DNA of 64,000 nt, from NCBI GenBank assembly GCA_963845445.1, contig CAWJSE010000002.1, positions 3,286,001 through 3,350,000 on the forward strand, read 5' to 3'. Below are positions 45,001 to 54,061 of this stretch, piece by piece (position 1 is the stretch's first letter; each line of letters begins with the position of its first letter). Origin of the DNA: JABDBL01 sp963845445 (lineage in GTDB: Bacteria; Cyanobacteriota; Vampirovibrionia; Obscuribacterales; Obscuribacteraceae). The position numbers were made by a program, and so were the translations under genes. Below the pieces are notes generated by a model. It was not told the DNA's origin. It searched no databases and saw only the letters and a program-made list of their open reading frames with translations.

Positions 45001-45649
45001 AACAGAAATAAAAATAAAGTCTAAAGAAATTCAATTCTGGCAATGAAACCAATTGCTAGAAAATGAGGGACTCTACCATAGCAGTTTTTTTAAATTCCTT
45101 CGACCGGTGAAGATCCTGGTCACCAGCGGCTAGCAATGAAACGGTTCGTACTAATTATAAAGAAGTGCTTTAATTTCTCGCAAACATCGCTCTGAAGAAT
45201 AGTTCTATAAGCAGATATCTAAAGTGTGAAGTTCTGTTAGTCCATTGCGCCAGCTCCGCTAGCTGCGAAGGTATGTTAGCAATGACAGGCTAATGATCGA
45301 CAGAGCCGAAATTTGCTATGCCCCCACACAGTTGGTTTCTATCACTTCATTGTCTAATCTTTCATGCTGTCACTGTATTGCACCCAACAAGTTTGATATC
45401 GATACGATGTCAGTATGATCTCGATTTTATGCAAACCATCAACTTTTTGAGAAGTAAAGTTGCTTTGGCAGTGCTAAAAATGCCAAGGTTGAATTACCAT
45501 CCTCCCCCTTTTTTTCTGGTCTCTAAATCGGTTAATGCTCTTTCTAGCGTAATATCCCCTCTCTCAGTTTGTGAGGCGGTGCACGCTGGCTAAGCACGAT
45601 ACTGGTTTGGAAGGGGGATTTCCGAGGCTCCGAAATACGGAGGTCCGCT
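45001..45649. other. AT-rich gap upstream of prfA
   Basis: No gene seen. It contains AAAGAAGTGCTTTAAT near 45166, a 16-base match to the complement of the dispersed-repeat copy near 17755. GC-rich DNA begins near 45570, and the CGGAGG site of the next gene closes the region. Confidence 0.45.
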
Positions 45650-46687
45650 ATGTCCAATGATCGTCCCGAGTTGCCGTTCTACCGTCGTGATGCGAAGCCG
45701 CGCTTCGACCGCCGGCTCATCGGCTTCAGCGTGGCTGTGCTGCTGATCACGGTGCTGGTGGCTTTTTTGGCCTACTTGCTCCAATCGCCAGACAAACCGG
45801 CTGTTGTGGCTGTCCAGCCAAAGGCTCCAGCCGCCCAACAGGCAGCGCCCAAAGTGGCTGCCGAACCGAAGCCCCCAGTTGACCAACCGGTAACGGTGCC
45901 ACAGCTAGGTTCACTGGAGGCCTCCATGACTCCTAGCACCTTGCATACGGTGGTGATGCCGGTTGAGCAGATGCCGCCCGATGCGCCGTTCCTGCCTGAT
46001 GAGGTCAGGGGGGAATATGAAGTGGCGAAGATAGCCTTGGAAGCCAAGAATTGGGGGGAGGGCATTAAACTTCTCGGGTTGGCCATTTCTAAGATGGAGC
46101 GCATCGCCAAAGAAGAGAAAGACCCCGTACGAGCCGGACAAATTGCCATGGGCCTCGTAACCGTTATGCGGCTGAAGGCCTATTCTCTCCACCTCTCCGG
46201 ACAATCTGCGCAGGAAGCCTATGAAGAAATCCTCAAAGCCGGCCAAGCTCGGCCCGGACTACGCGCGAGATTGAAGTGCGAGCAAGCGGTGAACCAGCTC
46301 GAGATCGCCACTCATGCAAAACCGTCAGATCGCCCGGAAGCGATTGAAAAGGCAATTCAACTCCTGGAGGAGGCTCAGGCTGAAATTGCTCGGCATGGCA
46401 GCCCGTTGCCGGGAGACAAATTCGAAGTGGAGCTGAATTTAGCGGTGGCCCACGGCGACCTGGTTGTCCATGGCGAGAATTACTTGCTTTCCGCTTTGCG
46501 CGAACTGCAAGCCGCCAAGGCGGAATTTAAGGCGAGTGCCACCGAGGCGAACAAGAACAAAGTGTCCATCGCTCAAGGCAAGGTGAAAGATATCAGGCGC
46601 CATGCGCAAGTGGCCCTTGATCTTTACCAAAGCTTAGACTGGAGACTTACCGGCCCCCACGCCCGGAATGCGACCATTCAAACTTAA
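45650..46687 (+). CDS. Membrane-anchored helical-repeat protein (island gene)
   Basis: 345 aa, ATG after CGGAGG. One transmembrane helix at residues ~24-44 (IGFSVAVLLITVLVAFLAYL), a Pro/Ala-rich linker (VQPKAPAAQQAAPKVAAEPK), then alpha-helical repeats resembling TPRs (EYEVAKIALEAKNWGEGIKL, AIEKAIQLLEEAQAEIARHG). Probably exported with its repeats outside the membrane. No family recognised. Confidence 0.68.
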   Translation: MSNDRPELPFYRRDAKPRFDRRLIGFSVAVLLITVLVAFLAYLLQSPDKPAVVAVQPKAPAAQQAAPKVAAEPKPPVDQPVTVPQLGSLEASMTPSTLHTVVMPVEQMPPDAPFLPDEVRGEYEVAKIALEAKNWGEGIKLLGLAISKMERIAKEEKDPVRAGQIAMGLVTVMRLKAYSLHLSGQSAQEAYEEILKAGQARPGLRARLKCEQAVNQLEIATHAKPSDRPEAIEKAIQLLEEAQAEIARHGSPLPGDKFEVELNLAVAHGDLVVHGENYLLSALRELQAAKAEFKASATEANKNKVSIAQGKVKDIRRHAQVALDLYQSLDWRLTGPHARNATIQT

Positions 46688-46786
46688 GATTAAACTGAAG
46701 GAGGACGAGGTAGAACTGAGAGAGGCTCTGACTCAGGCAGCAGCTATACCTGAGTAACCGTCTCCCCTTTCACTGGGCCAATACCA

Positions 46787-46818
46787 CCGGCTCACTGACG
46801 AGTGTCGCCGTGAGCCGG
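46787..46818 (+). terminator. Hairpin in the 46.7-47.05-kb gap
   Basis: CCGGCTCAC (46787-46795) pairs with GTGAGCCGG (46810-46818), then GCCGTTCCGTTT. Nothing else in 46688-47051 looks like a gene. Confidence 0.6.
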
Positions 46819-47051
46819 GCCGTTCCGTTTAAGACATGCTTAGCTCCAAAACCACGTGCAGGACGCTAAGAGTGGGCTGGAGGAAAGCACCCGGCTGCTC
46901 CACGAGCTGCTCGGTGATAATCAGACTTGAACAGTCATTCTAGCCCCACGCCAGCTAATTGCTCACGGAGGCGCTGAAAACTCACAACGGTAGAGCTGAC
47001 TCTGCCGGATATCTCTGCCTGCATCCATCCCACAAAGGAGGAGACCTTCCC

Positions 47052-47552
47052 ATGAACTCAAAGATCACGAAAATTAGTGTGACGGTCGGTAGCGCTGCTG
47101 AACTGCAGCTGCCGGATGGAAGCACAGTTTCTGCGACCGCGCAAGTCTACCAGTTCAAACCTGACTGGGACCTATCCGACGACAACTGTTGGCGCCTGGA
47201 CGTGTGGGTTCGCAATAACGACCCGCAAACCCCGCGCTTTGGCAACACATTCGAGTTGTTGCTCCGAATCCAAGATGTCCGCACCGAAGGTGGGGTATGG
47301 AATCGGCGACTTATCCTCGAAGCACGTGGCGGGAAAGTCTCCTACCCTGAGCTGTGTTTCCTCAGACTCCATATTGGAGACAGGCGCAACCCCGCAATTT
47401 TGATTAAAGCCAGCTGGGAAGGTGCCGCTGCTCATCTTGTTAGCCACTGGATTGTGAGCGAAGCGGCGACGCATGAGATCGTTGTTCCCGTCAATTACTA
47501 CGATACTTCCGGGCTTGCGGCTGAAACCATCGAATGGTCCCGACGTACTTGA
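47052..47552 (+). CDS. Beta-rich hypothetical protein (island gene)
   Basis: 166 aa from MNSKITKISVTVGSAAELQL; ATG after AAAGGAGGAG. An upstream frame start at 46959 is ignored because the ribosome binding site fits 47052. The sequence alternates beta strands (NCWRLDVWVRNNDP, NTFELLLRIQDVR), suggesting a beta-sandwich. Function unknown. Confidence 0.65.
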   Translation: MNSKITKISVTVGSAAELQLPDGSTVSATAQVYQFKPDWDLSDDNCWRLDVWVRNNDPQTPRFGNTFELLLRIQDVRTEGGVWNRRLILEARGGKVSYPELCFLRLHIGDRRNPAILIKASWEGAAAHLVSHWIVSEAATHEIVVPVNYYDTSGLAAETIEWSRRT

Positions 47553-47583
47553 GTACTAGTTCCAAACACAGGAAAGGAAACAC

Positions 47584-47667
47584 ATGGCGGTTACCATTCC
47601 AACCAAACCTCGGGCTGTGGCAAAGTACAACGTGAGCATTGCCAGTCCAGCCACCGCGCATCGATGA
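47584..47667 (+). CDS. Short frame, possibly a truncated gene
   Basis: 27 aa (MAVTIPTKPRAVAKYNVSIA...), ATG after GGAAAGGAAAC. It ends where GC-rich sequence starts to fade, so it may be the start of a gene cut at the island edge. Confidence 0.4.
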   Translation: MAVTIPTKPRAVAKYNVSIASPATAHR

Positions 47668-48007
47668 ACCACGGTACGGAACTGCCCAGGCGGCACGGTC
47701 ATCCTGATCTGCCGCTTTTGGGCAATTTCGGTTTTTGTGGAACCTTTCGAAAATCAAACATAGCCCATCATAAGGTTCACCCGGCAATTCTCTGGACTGC
47801 TCTAGTTTCACTATTGGCTTTATTTTTGATTTGCTTTATATACAGCAGCTATAGCAGCCTCGGCGTTCTTCCGTAGCTCGAAAGTCTGGCACATAAGCTT
47901 TAAATTGAGGTGAGGACCACCGCTAATAAGAAAGCTTGCTATTTTCGATTATTGACGATTTCGAAAATAACCATTATATTGAAGCATAAAATGTGTAAGT
48001 AAAATTC
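47668..48007. other. Island edge and AT-rich spacer
   Basis: No gene seen. It contains the Fic operator-like repeat at 47940-47969. Confidence 0.4.
47940..47969. promoter_or_regulatory. Inverted repeat upstream of fic
   Basis: TATTTTCGA (47940-47948) and TCGAAAATA (47961-47969) are 9-bp inverted arms. The Fic protein has a C-terminal HTH that could bind here. Confidence 0.55.
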
Positions 48008-49189
48008 ATGGACATTAAGCAATCGCCAGCCGGCAGAATCATAAAGCCGCATTCGGGGTACACAGCATTTGTACCGAATTCTTTGCCACCTATTTTTGAG
48101 TGGAATAATGACCTAGTAAACAGTTTATCAAGAGCTGATTATATTCTGGGTAAGTTGTCCAGAGAAGGACATAAATTAGCTAACCCACTTTTGCTTATGC
48201 GTCCATTTGTAGCCAGAGAAGCTGTTCTATCAAGCAAGATTGAAGGCACACAAACAACTCTTGGAGAGATGCTAGCAGAAGAAGCTGGCGCTCATGTAAG
48301 TAAACAGATTGATGATTTGCAAGAAGTAAAAAATTACATATTGGCATTAGATTATGGAATTAAACGTCTACCTAAATTTCCTTTATGTTTAAGGCTTATT
48401 AGAGAAATACATGGCAAATTGATGCAAGGGGTAAGAGGTGGGCATGCGACCCCAGGAGAATTTCGCCGCACTCAAAATTGGATTGGCACTCCGGGCTGTA
48501 CGCTCATGACCGCAAAATATGTGCCGCCACCGCCAGATAAGCTCACAGCTTCATTGAAGTCATTTGAAAAATTTTTACATGATAGAACACTGCCACCACT
48601 AATACATATTGCTTTGTGTCATTATCAAGTTGAAGCAATTCACCCTTTCCTGGATGGCAATGGTAGAGTTGGCCGCTTGCTAATTACCTTGTTATTGGTT
48701 GAGCACAAAATTTTGTGCTCGCCTCTTTTGTATTTAAGTGCCTTTTTTGAAGCGACCCAAGATGAGTATTATCGGCAATTGTATAATGTCAGTGCTAAAG
48801 GAACCTGGCAAGAGTGGCTTGCTTATTTTTTAAATGGAGTTGCTATTCAATCTGCGGATGTTTTATCACGTGCTGAACGCATCAATAAACTGATAAGTGA
48901 TTGGCGTATGAAGGTGAGCGGATCTACATCCCAAACGCCTCGAAGCATTATTGAGCACTTAGCAGTCAATCCATTCCTTACCGTCAAAAATATTTCTAAA
49001 CAATTAAATATTGCCTTTACGACAGCACAAAGAGCTATTCAAAAGCTGGAATCATTGGGCATACTCACTCAAATAACAGAAAGCAAGCGAGATCGGCTTT
49101 ATTGTGCAAATAAAATCCTCAATATTCTGGAGGAACCTACGACAATAAAAAGCTTTGATTTCAAATCTATCGAGGGTAGATCATCTTGA
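48008..49189 (+). CDS. Fic-family adenylyltransferase with wHTH
   Basis: 393 aa. The N-terminal inhibitory helix carries SSKIEGTQTT, the S/TxxxE(G/N) motif that blocks ATP binding in class II Fic proteins. The core has HPFLDGNGRVGRLL (Fic motif with catalytic His). A winged helix follows at the C-terminus (FLTVKNISKQLNIAFTTAQR). It transfers AMP to target proteins and is self-inhibited. It ends 51 bp before the left attachment repeat of the integrative element. Confidence 0.92.
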   Translation: MDIKQSPAGRIIKPHSGYTAFVPNSLPPIFEWNNDLVNSLSRADYILGKLSREGHKLANPLLLMRPFVAREAVLSSKIEGTQTTLGEMLAEEAGAHVSKQIDDLQEVKNYILALDYGIKRLPKFPLCLRLIREIHGKLMQGVRGGHATPGEFRRTQNWIGTPGCTLMTAKYVPPPPDKLTASLKSFEKFLHDRTLPPLIHIALCHYQVEAIHPFLDGNGRVGRLLITLLLVEHKILCSPLLYLSAFFEATQDEYYRQLYNVSAKGTWQEWLAYFLNGVAIQSADVLSRAERINKLISDWRMKVSGSTSQTPRSIIEHLAVNPFLTVKNISKQLNIAFTTAQRAIQKLESLGILTQITESKRDRLYCANKILNILEEPTTIKSFDFKSIEGRSS

Positions 49190-49240
49190 ACAAAATGAGC
49201 AATGAACAAAATAAAATATTGGTACTGGAAAATGAGTTGC

Positions 49241-49264
49241 TAATTGGCGGAGAGGGAGGGATTC
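49241..49264. other. attL: 24-bp copy of the tRNA-Ser 3' end
   Basis: The bases starting TAATTGGCGGAGAGGG are identical to 63154-63177, which form the 3' end of tRNA-Ser plus 4 flanking bases. This is the usual footprint of integration at a tRNA 3' end. Confidence 0.9.
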
Positions 49265-49286
49265 TCCTAATGATGATCCCGAAGAT

Positions 49287-49314
49287 CCAGGCTGGTAGCC
49301 AAAAATGCCAGCCT
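49287..49314. terminator. Hairpin near attL
   Basis: CAGGCTGG pairs with CCAGCCTG across a short A-rich loop. It could isolate element transcription from the fic side. Confidence 0.55.
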
Positions 49315-49376
49315 GATTGAGCTTTTCGGAATTTGCAACCTCGTATAGTCTCGCATGATAACGTACCTCTTGGCAT

Positions 49377-49401
49377 AAAAAAGGGGGAGTAAAAGGGGGA
49401 T
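49377..49401 (+). repeat. Subterminal purine repeat, left copy
   Basis: AAAAAAGGGGGAGTAAAAGG and the following GGGAT match 63080-63104 in 24 of 25 positions, same orientation. The right copy overlaps the end of the integrase gene. Confidence 0.75.
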
Positions 49402-49457
49402 CTTTTTACACATCAAATTGCCTTGGTGAAAAATGTTCAAAAACTAACATCTTAAAG

Positions 49458-49760
49458 TTACAACTCATCTTTTCGTATCAGACGTTTTATATCTCTGGCA
49501 CTGTGAATGACTCGAAGCACTTCTACAGAACTTTCAAGGACGCAATACAAAATAATGTAGTCTCCATAAGCTATGCTTCGTGTTCCAGGTAGCAGTTCAT
49601 CCCTCACTCGACCAATGAGAGGATGTGCCGCCAGAATACGACAATGTTCTTCAATAGCGGCGATAAAACGAGCCGCATTCACAGGGCTATCTTTGGCTAT
49701 GAACGTACCAATTTCAACAAGGTCGTTTTCAGCATGTTCAGTGATTCGAAGACGCGGCAC
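49458..49760 (-). CDS. ParE/RelE-type toxin
   Basis: 100 aa. RITEHAENDLVEIGTFIAKD, AARFIAAIEEHCRILAAHPL, IGRVRDELLPGTRSIAYGDY and IILYCVLESSVEVLRVIHSA follow the ParE order. It poisons gyrase or mRNA depending on subtype. It starts 5 nt after the antitoxin stop. Confidence 0.88.
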   Translation of the reverse strand: MPRLRITEHAENDLVEIGTFIAKDSPVNAARFIAAIEEHCRILAAHPLIGRVRDELLPGTRSIAYGDYIILYCVLESSVEVLRVIHSARDIKRLIRKDEL

Positions 49761-49765
49761 AGTTG

Positions 49766-50035
49766 TTACACGCCAGGAAATTGCGATTTAAGCCGAGCAA
49801 ACACTTCATCTAACTCTCTTACTCTACCGGCTGTGACATCGTCCAAGCCTTCCTGCAAATCTTTTTTCAAGGCAGCCAATTTCTCAGCTTCGGTCTGCAC
49901 CGGAGCAACGGTGACGGAAAACATGGTGTCGGCAGAAGGACGCTTGGAAAATCTTGCAGCTAAAGTTTCTGGCAACTCTGATGCGGCAAGTTCCACGGTA
50001 AAAGGTTCAGATTTCTGTTCTTGTGAAGTAGTCAT
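49766..50035 (-). CDS. Antitoxin of the ParE pair
   Basis: 89 aa. The C-terminal EKLAALKKDLQEGLDDVTAG and RVRELDEVFARLKSQF are typical of toxin-binding tails. The N-terminal part does not show a clear ribbon-helix-helix. Assigned by position. Confidence 0.7.
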   Translation of the reverse strand: MTTSQEQKSEPFTVELAASELPETLAARFSKRPSADTMFSVTVAPVQTEAEKLAALKKDLQEGLDDVTAGRVRELDEVFARLKSQFPGV

Positions 50036-50478
50036 GATTAAAGGTTATCATGGCTTTAATTTGTAAGCAAATGAAGGCAATCCCCAAATTACTATACGCA
50101 GTTAATATAAAATATGCTCATCGCTAGCTCTGCTAACTGTAAAGCTATCATTTAATATTGCCAAGTTATGCGGTTATTACGAAGGTCTAATTTAATCTTT
50201 CAAACATTTTTGTGCTTGAAAAGTCAAGATATCAAGTGATTCTATGTGTCTTTCAAGCACATTAAAAGCTGAGCAATACTACCTTAATATTTACATCCTA
50301 TGGTGTTGCTTTGGCATTGTCAAAGATGTCATGATTAAATGTTCGTTTTCGTTTCCGCTCAAAATGGGGTTAGCCCTAAGATACAGGGTTAAAGTGCTAG
50401 AAAAGCTTTTCCAGAACCTGTCGTGCGACAGGTTGGGCGAGCTTATACACTGGAAAACGAAGAACAAGGACTCTGATC
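50036..50478. other. AT-rich spacer and island edge
   Basis: No gene seen. A dispersed-repeat relative (GCTAGC...TGTAAAG) is at 50113-50135. CCTGTCGTGCGACAGG near 50418 is a short palindrome where GC-rich sequence begins. Confidence 0.4.
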
Positions 50479-50970
50479 ATGGCGAATACAACTCCCCTGA
50501 AGCAGTTTTCTTGGTACGGCAACGACACTGAAGAGACCGTGCTCGCCGCCGACAAGCAGACGGCTGCTGTCCAACTGACAAAGAAGTTTGGCCGCCAGGT
50601 CAACGTGCATGACGTCCACGAGGACGGATATGTCCACTCAGGCGGACTCGTGCTGCGTTGTTCTCCGCCAGAGGAAGAGGGATATGTGGCTGTGCTGGAC
50701 CTCAGCGATAGCCTCTGCTTCGCTCTCCCTCCGGGATACGCGAAAATCCGTCTGCCGGACCTGAACGACTTCGATTTGGGAACCGAGCTTGGGCAGAGGA
50801 ATTGCGCTCTCGAAATCCGAGTCGCTATCCCCACACACCTGATCCCAAGGACCCGCATCTGGTGGAAGGAGCCAGACACTCGGTTCAACGCACGGAGAGA
50901 ACTCCAGTGGATATGGCGTCCATTGGACCGGGTTCTCAGGGAATGGGAGGACGAAGGACCGGAAGAGTAG
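50479..50970 (+). CDS. Hypothetical protein (island gene)
   Basis: 163 aa, ATG after AAGGAC. Segments SWYGNDTEETVLAADKQTAA, GFQ-like VNVHDVHEDGYVHSGGLVLR and NCALEIRVAIPTHLIPRTRI. No family recognised. Confidence 0.6.
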   Translation: MANTTPLKQFSWYGNDTEETVLAADKQTAAVQLTKKFGRQVNVHDVHEDGYVHSGGLVLRCSPPEEEGYVAVLDLSDSLCFALPPGYAKIRLPDLNDFDLGTELGQRNCALEIRVAIPTHLIPRTRIWWKEPDTRFNARRELQWIWRPLDRVLREWEDEGPEE

Positions 50971-51004
50971 CAGCCCTCGCCAGAATGGTTGGACCCGGTG
51001 TGCA

Positions 51005-51035
51005 CCGTGCACGCCGGGAAAGCGGTTTCGAATCC
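51005..51035 (+). other. tRNA T-arm-like sequence
   Basis: GGTTTCGAATCCC resembles a T-arm, and GAATGGTTGG upstream (50982) resembles a D-loop, with a CCCGG...CCGGG helix between them. Stems are imperfect, so it is at best a decayed tRNA. It precedes the 51151 gene by ~120 nt. Confidence 0.25.
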
Positions 51036-51150
51036 CATTGGAGGTAGTGCGCCCAACAAGCACGCGGTTCGGTTCGATCACGTCCGCGCGTCAATTGCCG
51101 GTGCGTTGCCGGCGCGCCGCGGACAGCCTCAAGCCCAAAGGAGGGCATCA

Positions 51151-51594
51151 ATGGCAAAGAAGACGTTCGGTGAGTATTTCCATGAGGCAAAGAGCCACAT
51201 GGAAAGCGCGCGCAAAGGCATGGAAGCCTTGAGTCTTGGCGAGGTGGAAAAACGGATTTTGGCCAAATTCGACACCAACTGGACAGCGGCCTCGGAGATG
51301 TTTGACCACCGCCCAGGGAACCCGGATCAGTTTCTCCACTCCCTCATGCAGGCAGCTAAGGCTGCGCAGGAGTTGGACCAAATTGATCAAGCCAACTGGA
51401 AGGAGGCAGGCTATCCTGGGGACTGGGATGTGCCTTTGGGACAACTCAACATCGAGTTCGGCAACTTGTGGTCCAATTGGAGTTCCCTCCTTGGACTGAA
51501 AGGATTTGCAGCAGTCATCGCCGAAATCATGCCGGAGCATCCGATGATGTCAGGGTTGCGCGAAGGCCTCGCAGACTGGCTCTTGCGCAACTGA
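51151..51594 (+). CDS. Hypothetical protein (island gene)
   Basis: 147 aa, ATG after AAAGGAGGG. It is mostly helical (GEYFHEAKSHMESARKGMEA, FLHSLMQAAKAAQELDQIDQ). A longer upstream frame is rejected because it lacks a ribosome binding site and runs through the tRNA-like motif. Confidence 0.6.
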   Translation: MAKKTFGEYFHEAKSHMESARKGMEALSLGEVEKRILAKFDTNWTAASEMFDHRPGNPDQFLHSLMQAAKAAQELDQIDQANWKEAGYPGDWDVPLGQLNIEFGNLWSNWSSLLGLKGFAAVIAEIMPEHPMMSGLREGLADWLLRN

Positions 51595-51777
51595 AATAAC
51601 AACTACAACATTTCCCGGTTGAGCCCCGGGCTGCGCAGGAAGTTGTCCTAGGATTGGGATGACGGCGCAGCAAAAAGCTCTTTACCCCTGCAAGCGCTAA
51701 ACAGTGGTGTTGCTGCCACTGGGGGTGTTGTACGCACGTGTCGGACGTTCTAACATTTTCAGGGAAGGAGAATCGGT

Positions 51778-52374
51778 ATGACGAGCTTATTTGCTCGGAT
51801 CACCTCTGCATTGTCGTCCTTCGATATTGAAGATTGGGTCTGCGAAACTCTCGACAGGATCAAATTCAGAGTTGCCCGGTATCGTAACTCGTCCAACACT
51901 CTTAAGGATGAAGCAGAAGTCTTCGTCCTGATCGATTACCAGCTCGGGTATTCGATCAACGATAAAACCACTGGGGCGGTTAAAAAAACACTTGCCTCGG
52001 CGCGCTTGCGCAATGCCCTGATTGTGATTTTGGAGCTTCATGACCGTGATCCCCCATGTCCGACGCTTCGATGCGTTATGAAGTCGCTGGAGGGATATGA
52101 GCGCATCGTCTACGCGAATAAATCATGCGTTAATGGTTCTTACCGCGTTATCGATGCGCTTATCGCTGCTGGCTACAAATCCCGGCGCTTCGTGGTCTTC
52201 GGATTGTACACGGGAAGCTGCGTTTTTAAAACGGCTAAGGGTTTGGCGCGCAGCACCTGGGGTCCATCGGTTACAGTGGTGCAAGGCGCTTGCTCGGAAT
52301 ACAGTAATAAGCCAAACGATTGGCGCAAGTACGAGGATATTCCTAACCTGAACCTCGTTCTTTCTGTTGACTGA
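51778..52374 (+). CDS. Isochorismatase-like cysteine hydrolase
   Basis: 198 aa, ATG after GGAAGGAG. FVLIDYQLGYS (D53), YANKSCVNGSY (K115) and FGLYTGSCVFKTAKGL (C148) match the Asp-Lys-Cys triad and spacing of isochorismatase-family hydrolases, within an alpha/beta order of the same kind. Substrate unknown; the family cleaves vinyl ethers, amides or acts on nicotinamide. One of the few island genes with a recognisable fold. Confidence 0.68.
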   Translation: MTSLFARITSALSSFDIEDWVCETLDRIKFRVARYRNSSNTLKDEAEVFVLIDYQLGYSINDKTTGAVKKTLASARLRNALIVILELHDRDPPCPTLRCVMKSLEGYERIVYANKSCVNGSYRVIDALIAAGYKSRRFVVFGLYTGSCVFKTAKGLARSTWGPSVTVVQGACSEYSNKPNDWRKYEDIPNLNLVLSVD

Positions 52375-52410
52375 ACACGAGAATGGGAACTGGACGGCAT
52401 CCGTATTCCC

Positions 52411-52436
52411 AAAACCCATCTTAACCGATGGGTTTT
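52411..52436 (+). terminator. Rho-independent terminator
   Basis: AAAACCCATC (52411-52420) pairs with GATGGGTTTT (52427-52436), followed by TTTGTGTTTTT. It closes the GC-rich island. Confidence 0.9.
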
Positions 52437-52601
52437 TTTGTGTTTTTAAGCACCATATATAGTATCATATTCAGTCACAAGCTTTCGCAGGCTCTGACTG
52501 AAACTTTATTAATGTCGCCTTGTATCCAGAAATTTGCTTGACAGCCTAGATAATTTAGATATATTCTAACTTTAGAAATATTATTGGAGGTTCAATCATT
52601 T

Positions 52602-53639
52602 ATGGATGATGTTCTAGAACTGCTCGCTGGCACAGGTCCAGAATATGGTGGAGGAGACACAAATCATGGGCCAATGGCGGCGGAAGCTTTGTGCTTTCTG
52701 GGTCGTGAAGAAATGGCAATTCGATGGGCAGAAAATTATAAGCGAAGAAAGCTAGAGCCTCATATTTCCGCACCACAGCGTATTTTGTCTAACGAATGGA
52801 AAGAATATCTTGGCAGAAGAAATTATTTTGATGGATGGAAAAGCCTGTTTCACCATGAAATTGAATCTTCAGGCTGGGAAAATACCTTACGATGTTGGAT
52901 TCCTAGATTTTTACCTGGAATTGTGAGTGCAGCAGCACACGGCGCTTTACGCACCGCTCACGCTGTTAGAAGTTTGGAGAAAAAAGAAACAGCTCTAAGA
53001 AAAGATGAGCTATGTTCAGGGCTTGGTTACTGGGCCGCTACTTTTCAGACCTTACCTGAAGCACCTTACAATAAACAAAAACTAGAAGCTAGCGAAGCAA
53101 TCAAAGCACTTCATTTGATACCAATCGACAAGCGAGAGGAACACGATCAAATTAGTGATGGTCTCAATCAGCTTAAAAACTGGCCAGATTTTGCACCGGT
53201 TATTAATATGCTGGATGTCAGTTCTGGATTTGACAAATCTCTGCTCAATATTTTAGAAACTTTTATTCGTGCCTACATACCAAATGCAGATACTAACTTA
53301 TTTCCAGCCGTCCATGCTGTTACAGGCCCAGCTACGCTTCAATTACTCGAAAAATATATAGAAGAATCAGACAAAACTAGGGCTTTAAAATACGCATGGC
53401 AAGCAAGTGCCGGTTTGCACATAACATTTGATACCAACACTCAAATCTATAAAAATAAAATTGATAGTAAAACAAAACATGATACTGAACTTATAGATGA
53501 CGCCATTCGCAGCCAGGATGAACACGCTATCAAATTTACAGAAGTTTGTCTCAGACTAAACCACGCAAACGCCAATCCGATTTACAAGTTTGCGGCTGAA
53601 GATGCAATATCTCGTTTTGCGGCAAGGAGAGAAGCTTGA
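52602..53639 (+). CDS. Questin-oxidase-like (DUF4243) protein
   Basis: 345 aa; ATG 11 nt after GGAGG (52586-52590). GTGPEYGGGDTNHGPMAAEA is the signature N-terminus of the questin oxidase family, in which fungal members carry out a Baeyer-Villiger-type ring cleavage. FLPGIVSAAAHGALRTAHAV and FPAVHAVTGPATLQLL are further conserved His-containing segments. Its bacterial substrate is unknown. It is cargo of the integrative element, AT-rich in codon use. Confidence 0.8.
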   Translation: MDDVLELLAGTGPEYGGGDTNHGPMAAEALCFLGREEMAIRWAENYKRRKLEPHISAPQRILSNEWKEYLGRRNYFDGWKSLFHHEIESSGWENTLRCWIPRFLPGIVSAAAHGALRTAHAVRSLEKKETALRKDELCSGLGYWAATFQTLPEAPYNKQKLEASEAIKALHLIPIDKREEHDQISDGLNQLKNWPDFAPVINMLDVSSGFDKSLLNILETFIRAYIPNADTNLFPAVHAVTGPATLQLLEKYIEESDKTRALKYAWQASAGLHITFDTNTQIYKNKIDSKTKHDTELIDDAIRSQDEHAIKFTEVCLRLNHANANPIYKFAAEDAISRFAARREA

Positions 53640-53840
53640 GCATCCAACCAACCTCAAATAGTTCTACTAGGTTTATCTATACTGCCTGCCCAATATGAAA
53701 AATTCCCGATACCGCTAGTTACACCACTTAAGGGCTTTCAAACTAATCCTCTCCATATTGACTATATTCGTTTTGATTAGCCAGCGCTGTCAGCTTTAAG
53801 CAGCTGTCTCAATCCCTGAATGTCTTTATGATCGCTTTCT

Positions 53841-53930
53841 CTTTGCCAGAGGAGCCTTTCTTTATCTAACCGGGGCAATCGTATTACAGGCGAAGTTTTA
53901 ATAATAGACGGTGGTTGGACGTTAAAATAA
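53841..53930 (+). pseudogene. Remnant of an SDR oxidoreductase C-terminus
   Basis: The frame reads SNRGNRITGEVLIIDGGWTL before TAA, which is the ITGxxLxxDGGW ending of short-chain dehydrogenases. No upstream catalytic part remains. The surrounding 53640-54008 has no other gene. Confidence 0.55.
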
Positions 53931-53955
53931 CTGGAACGCAGATGTTGTTACTAAG

Positions 53956-54061
53956 TGTCCCGAAAAGGACTATTTTAGGGTCAAACTGGGTATAAGGTCT
54001 GCATAGCAATGAGGGTTTCAGCTATGAAAAATAACCTTATCCAAGTATCTTTTTCGGGACA
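53956..54061. repeat. 11-bp inverted repeat around a recombinase start
   Basis: TGTCCCGAAAA (53956-53966) and TTTTCGGGACA (54051-54061) are perfect inverted arms, with the recombinase start codon between them. This resembles an invertible segment or a recombinase recognition pair. Confidence 0.55.
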
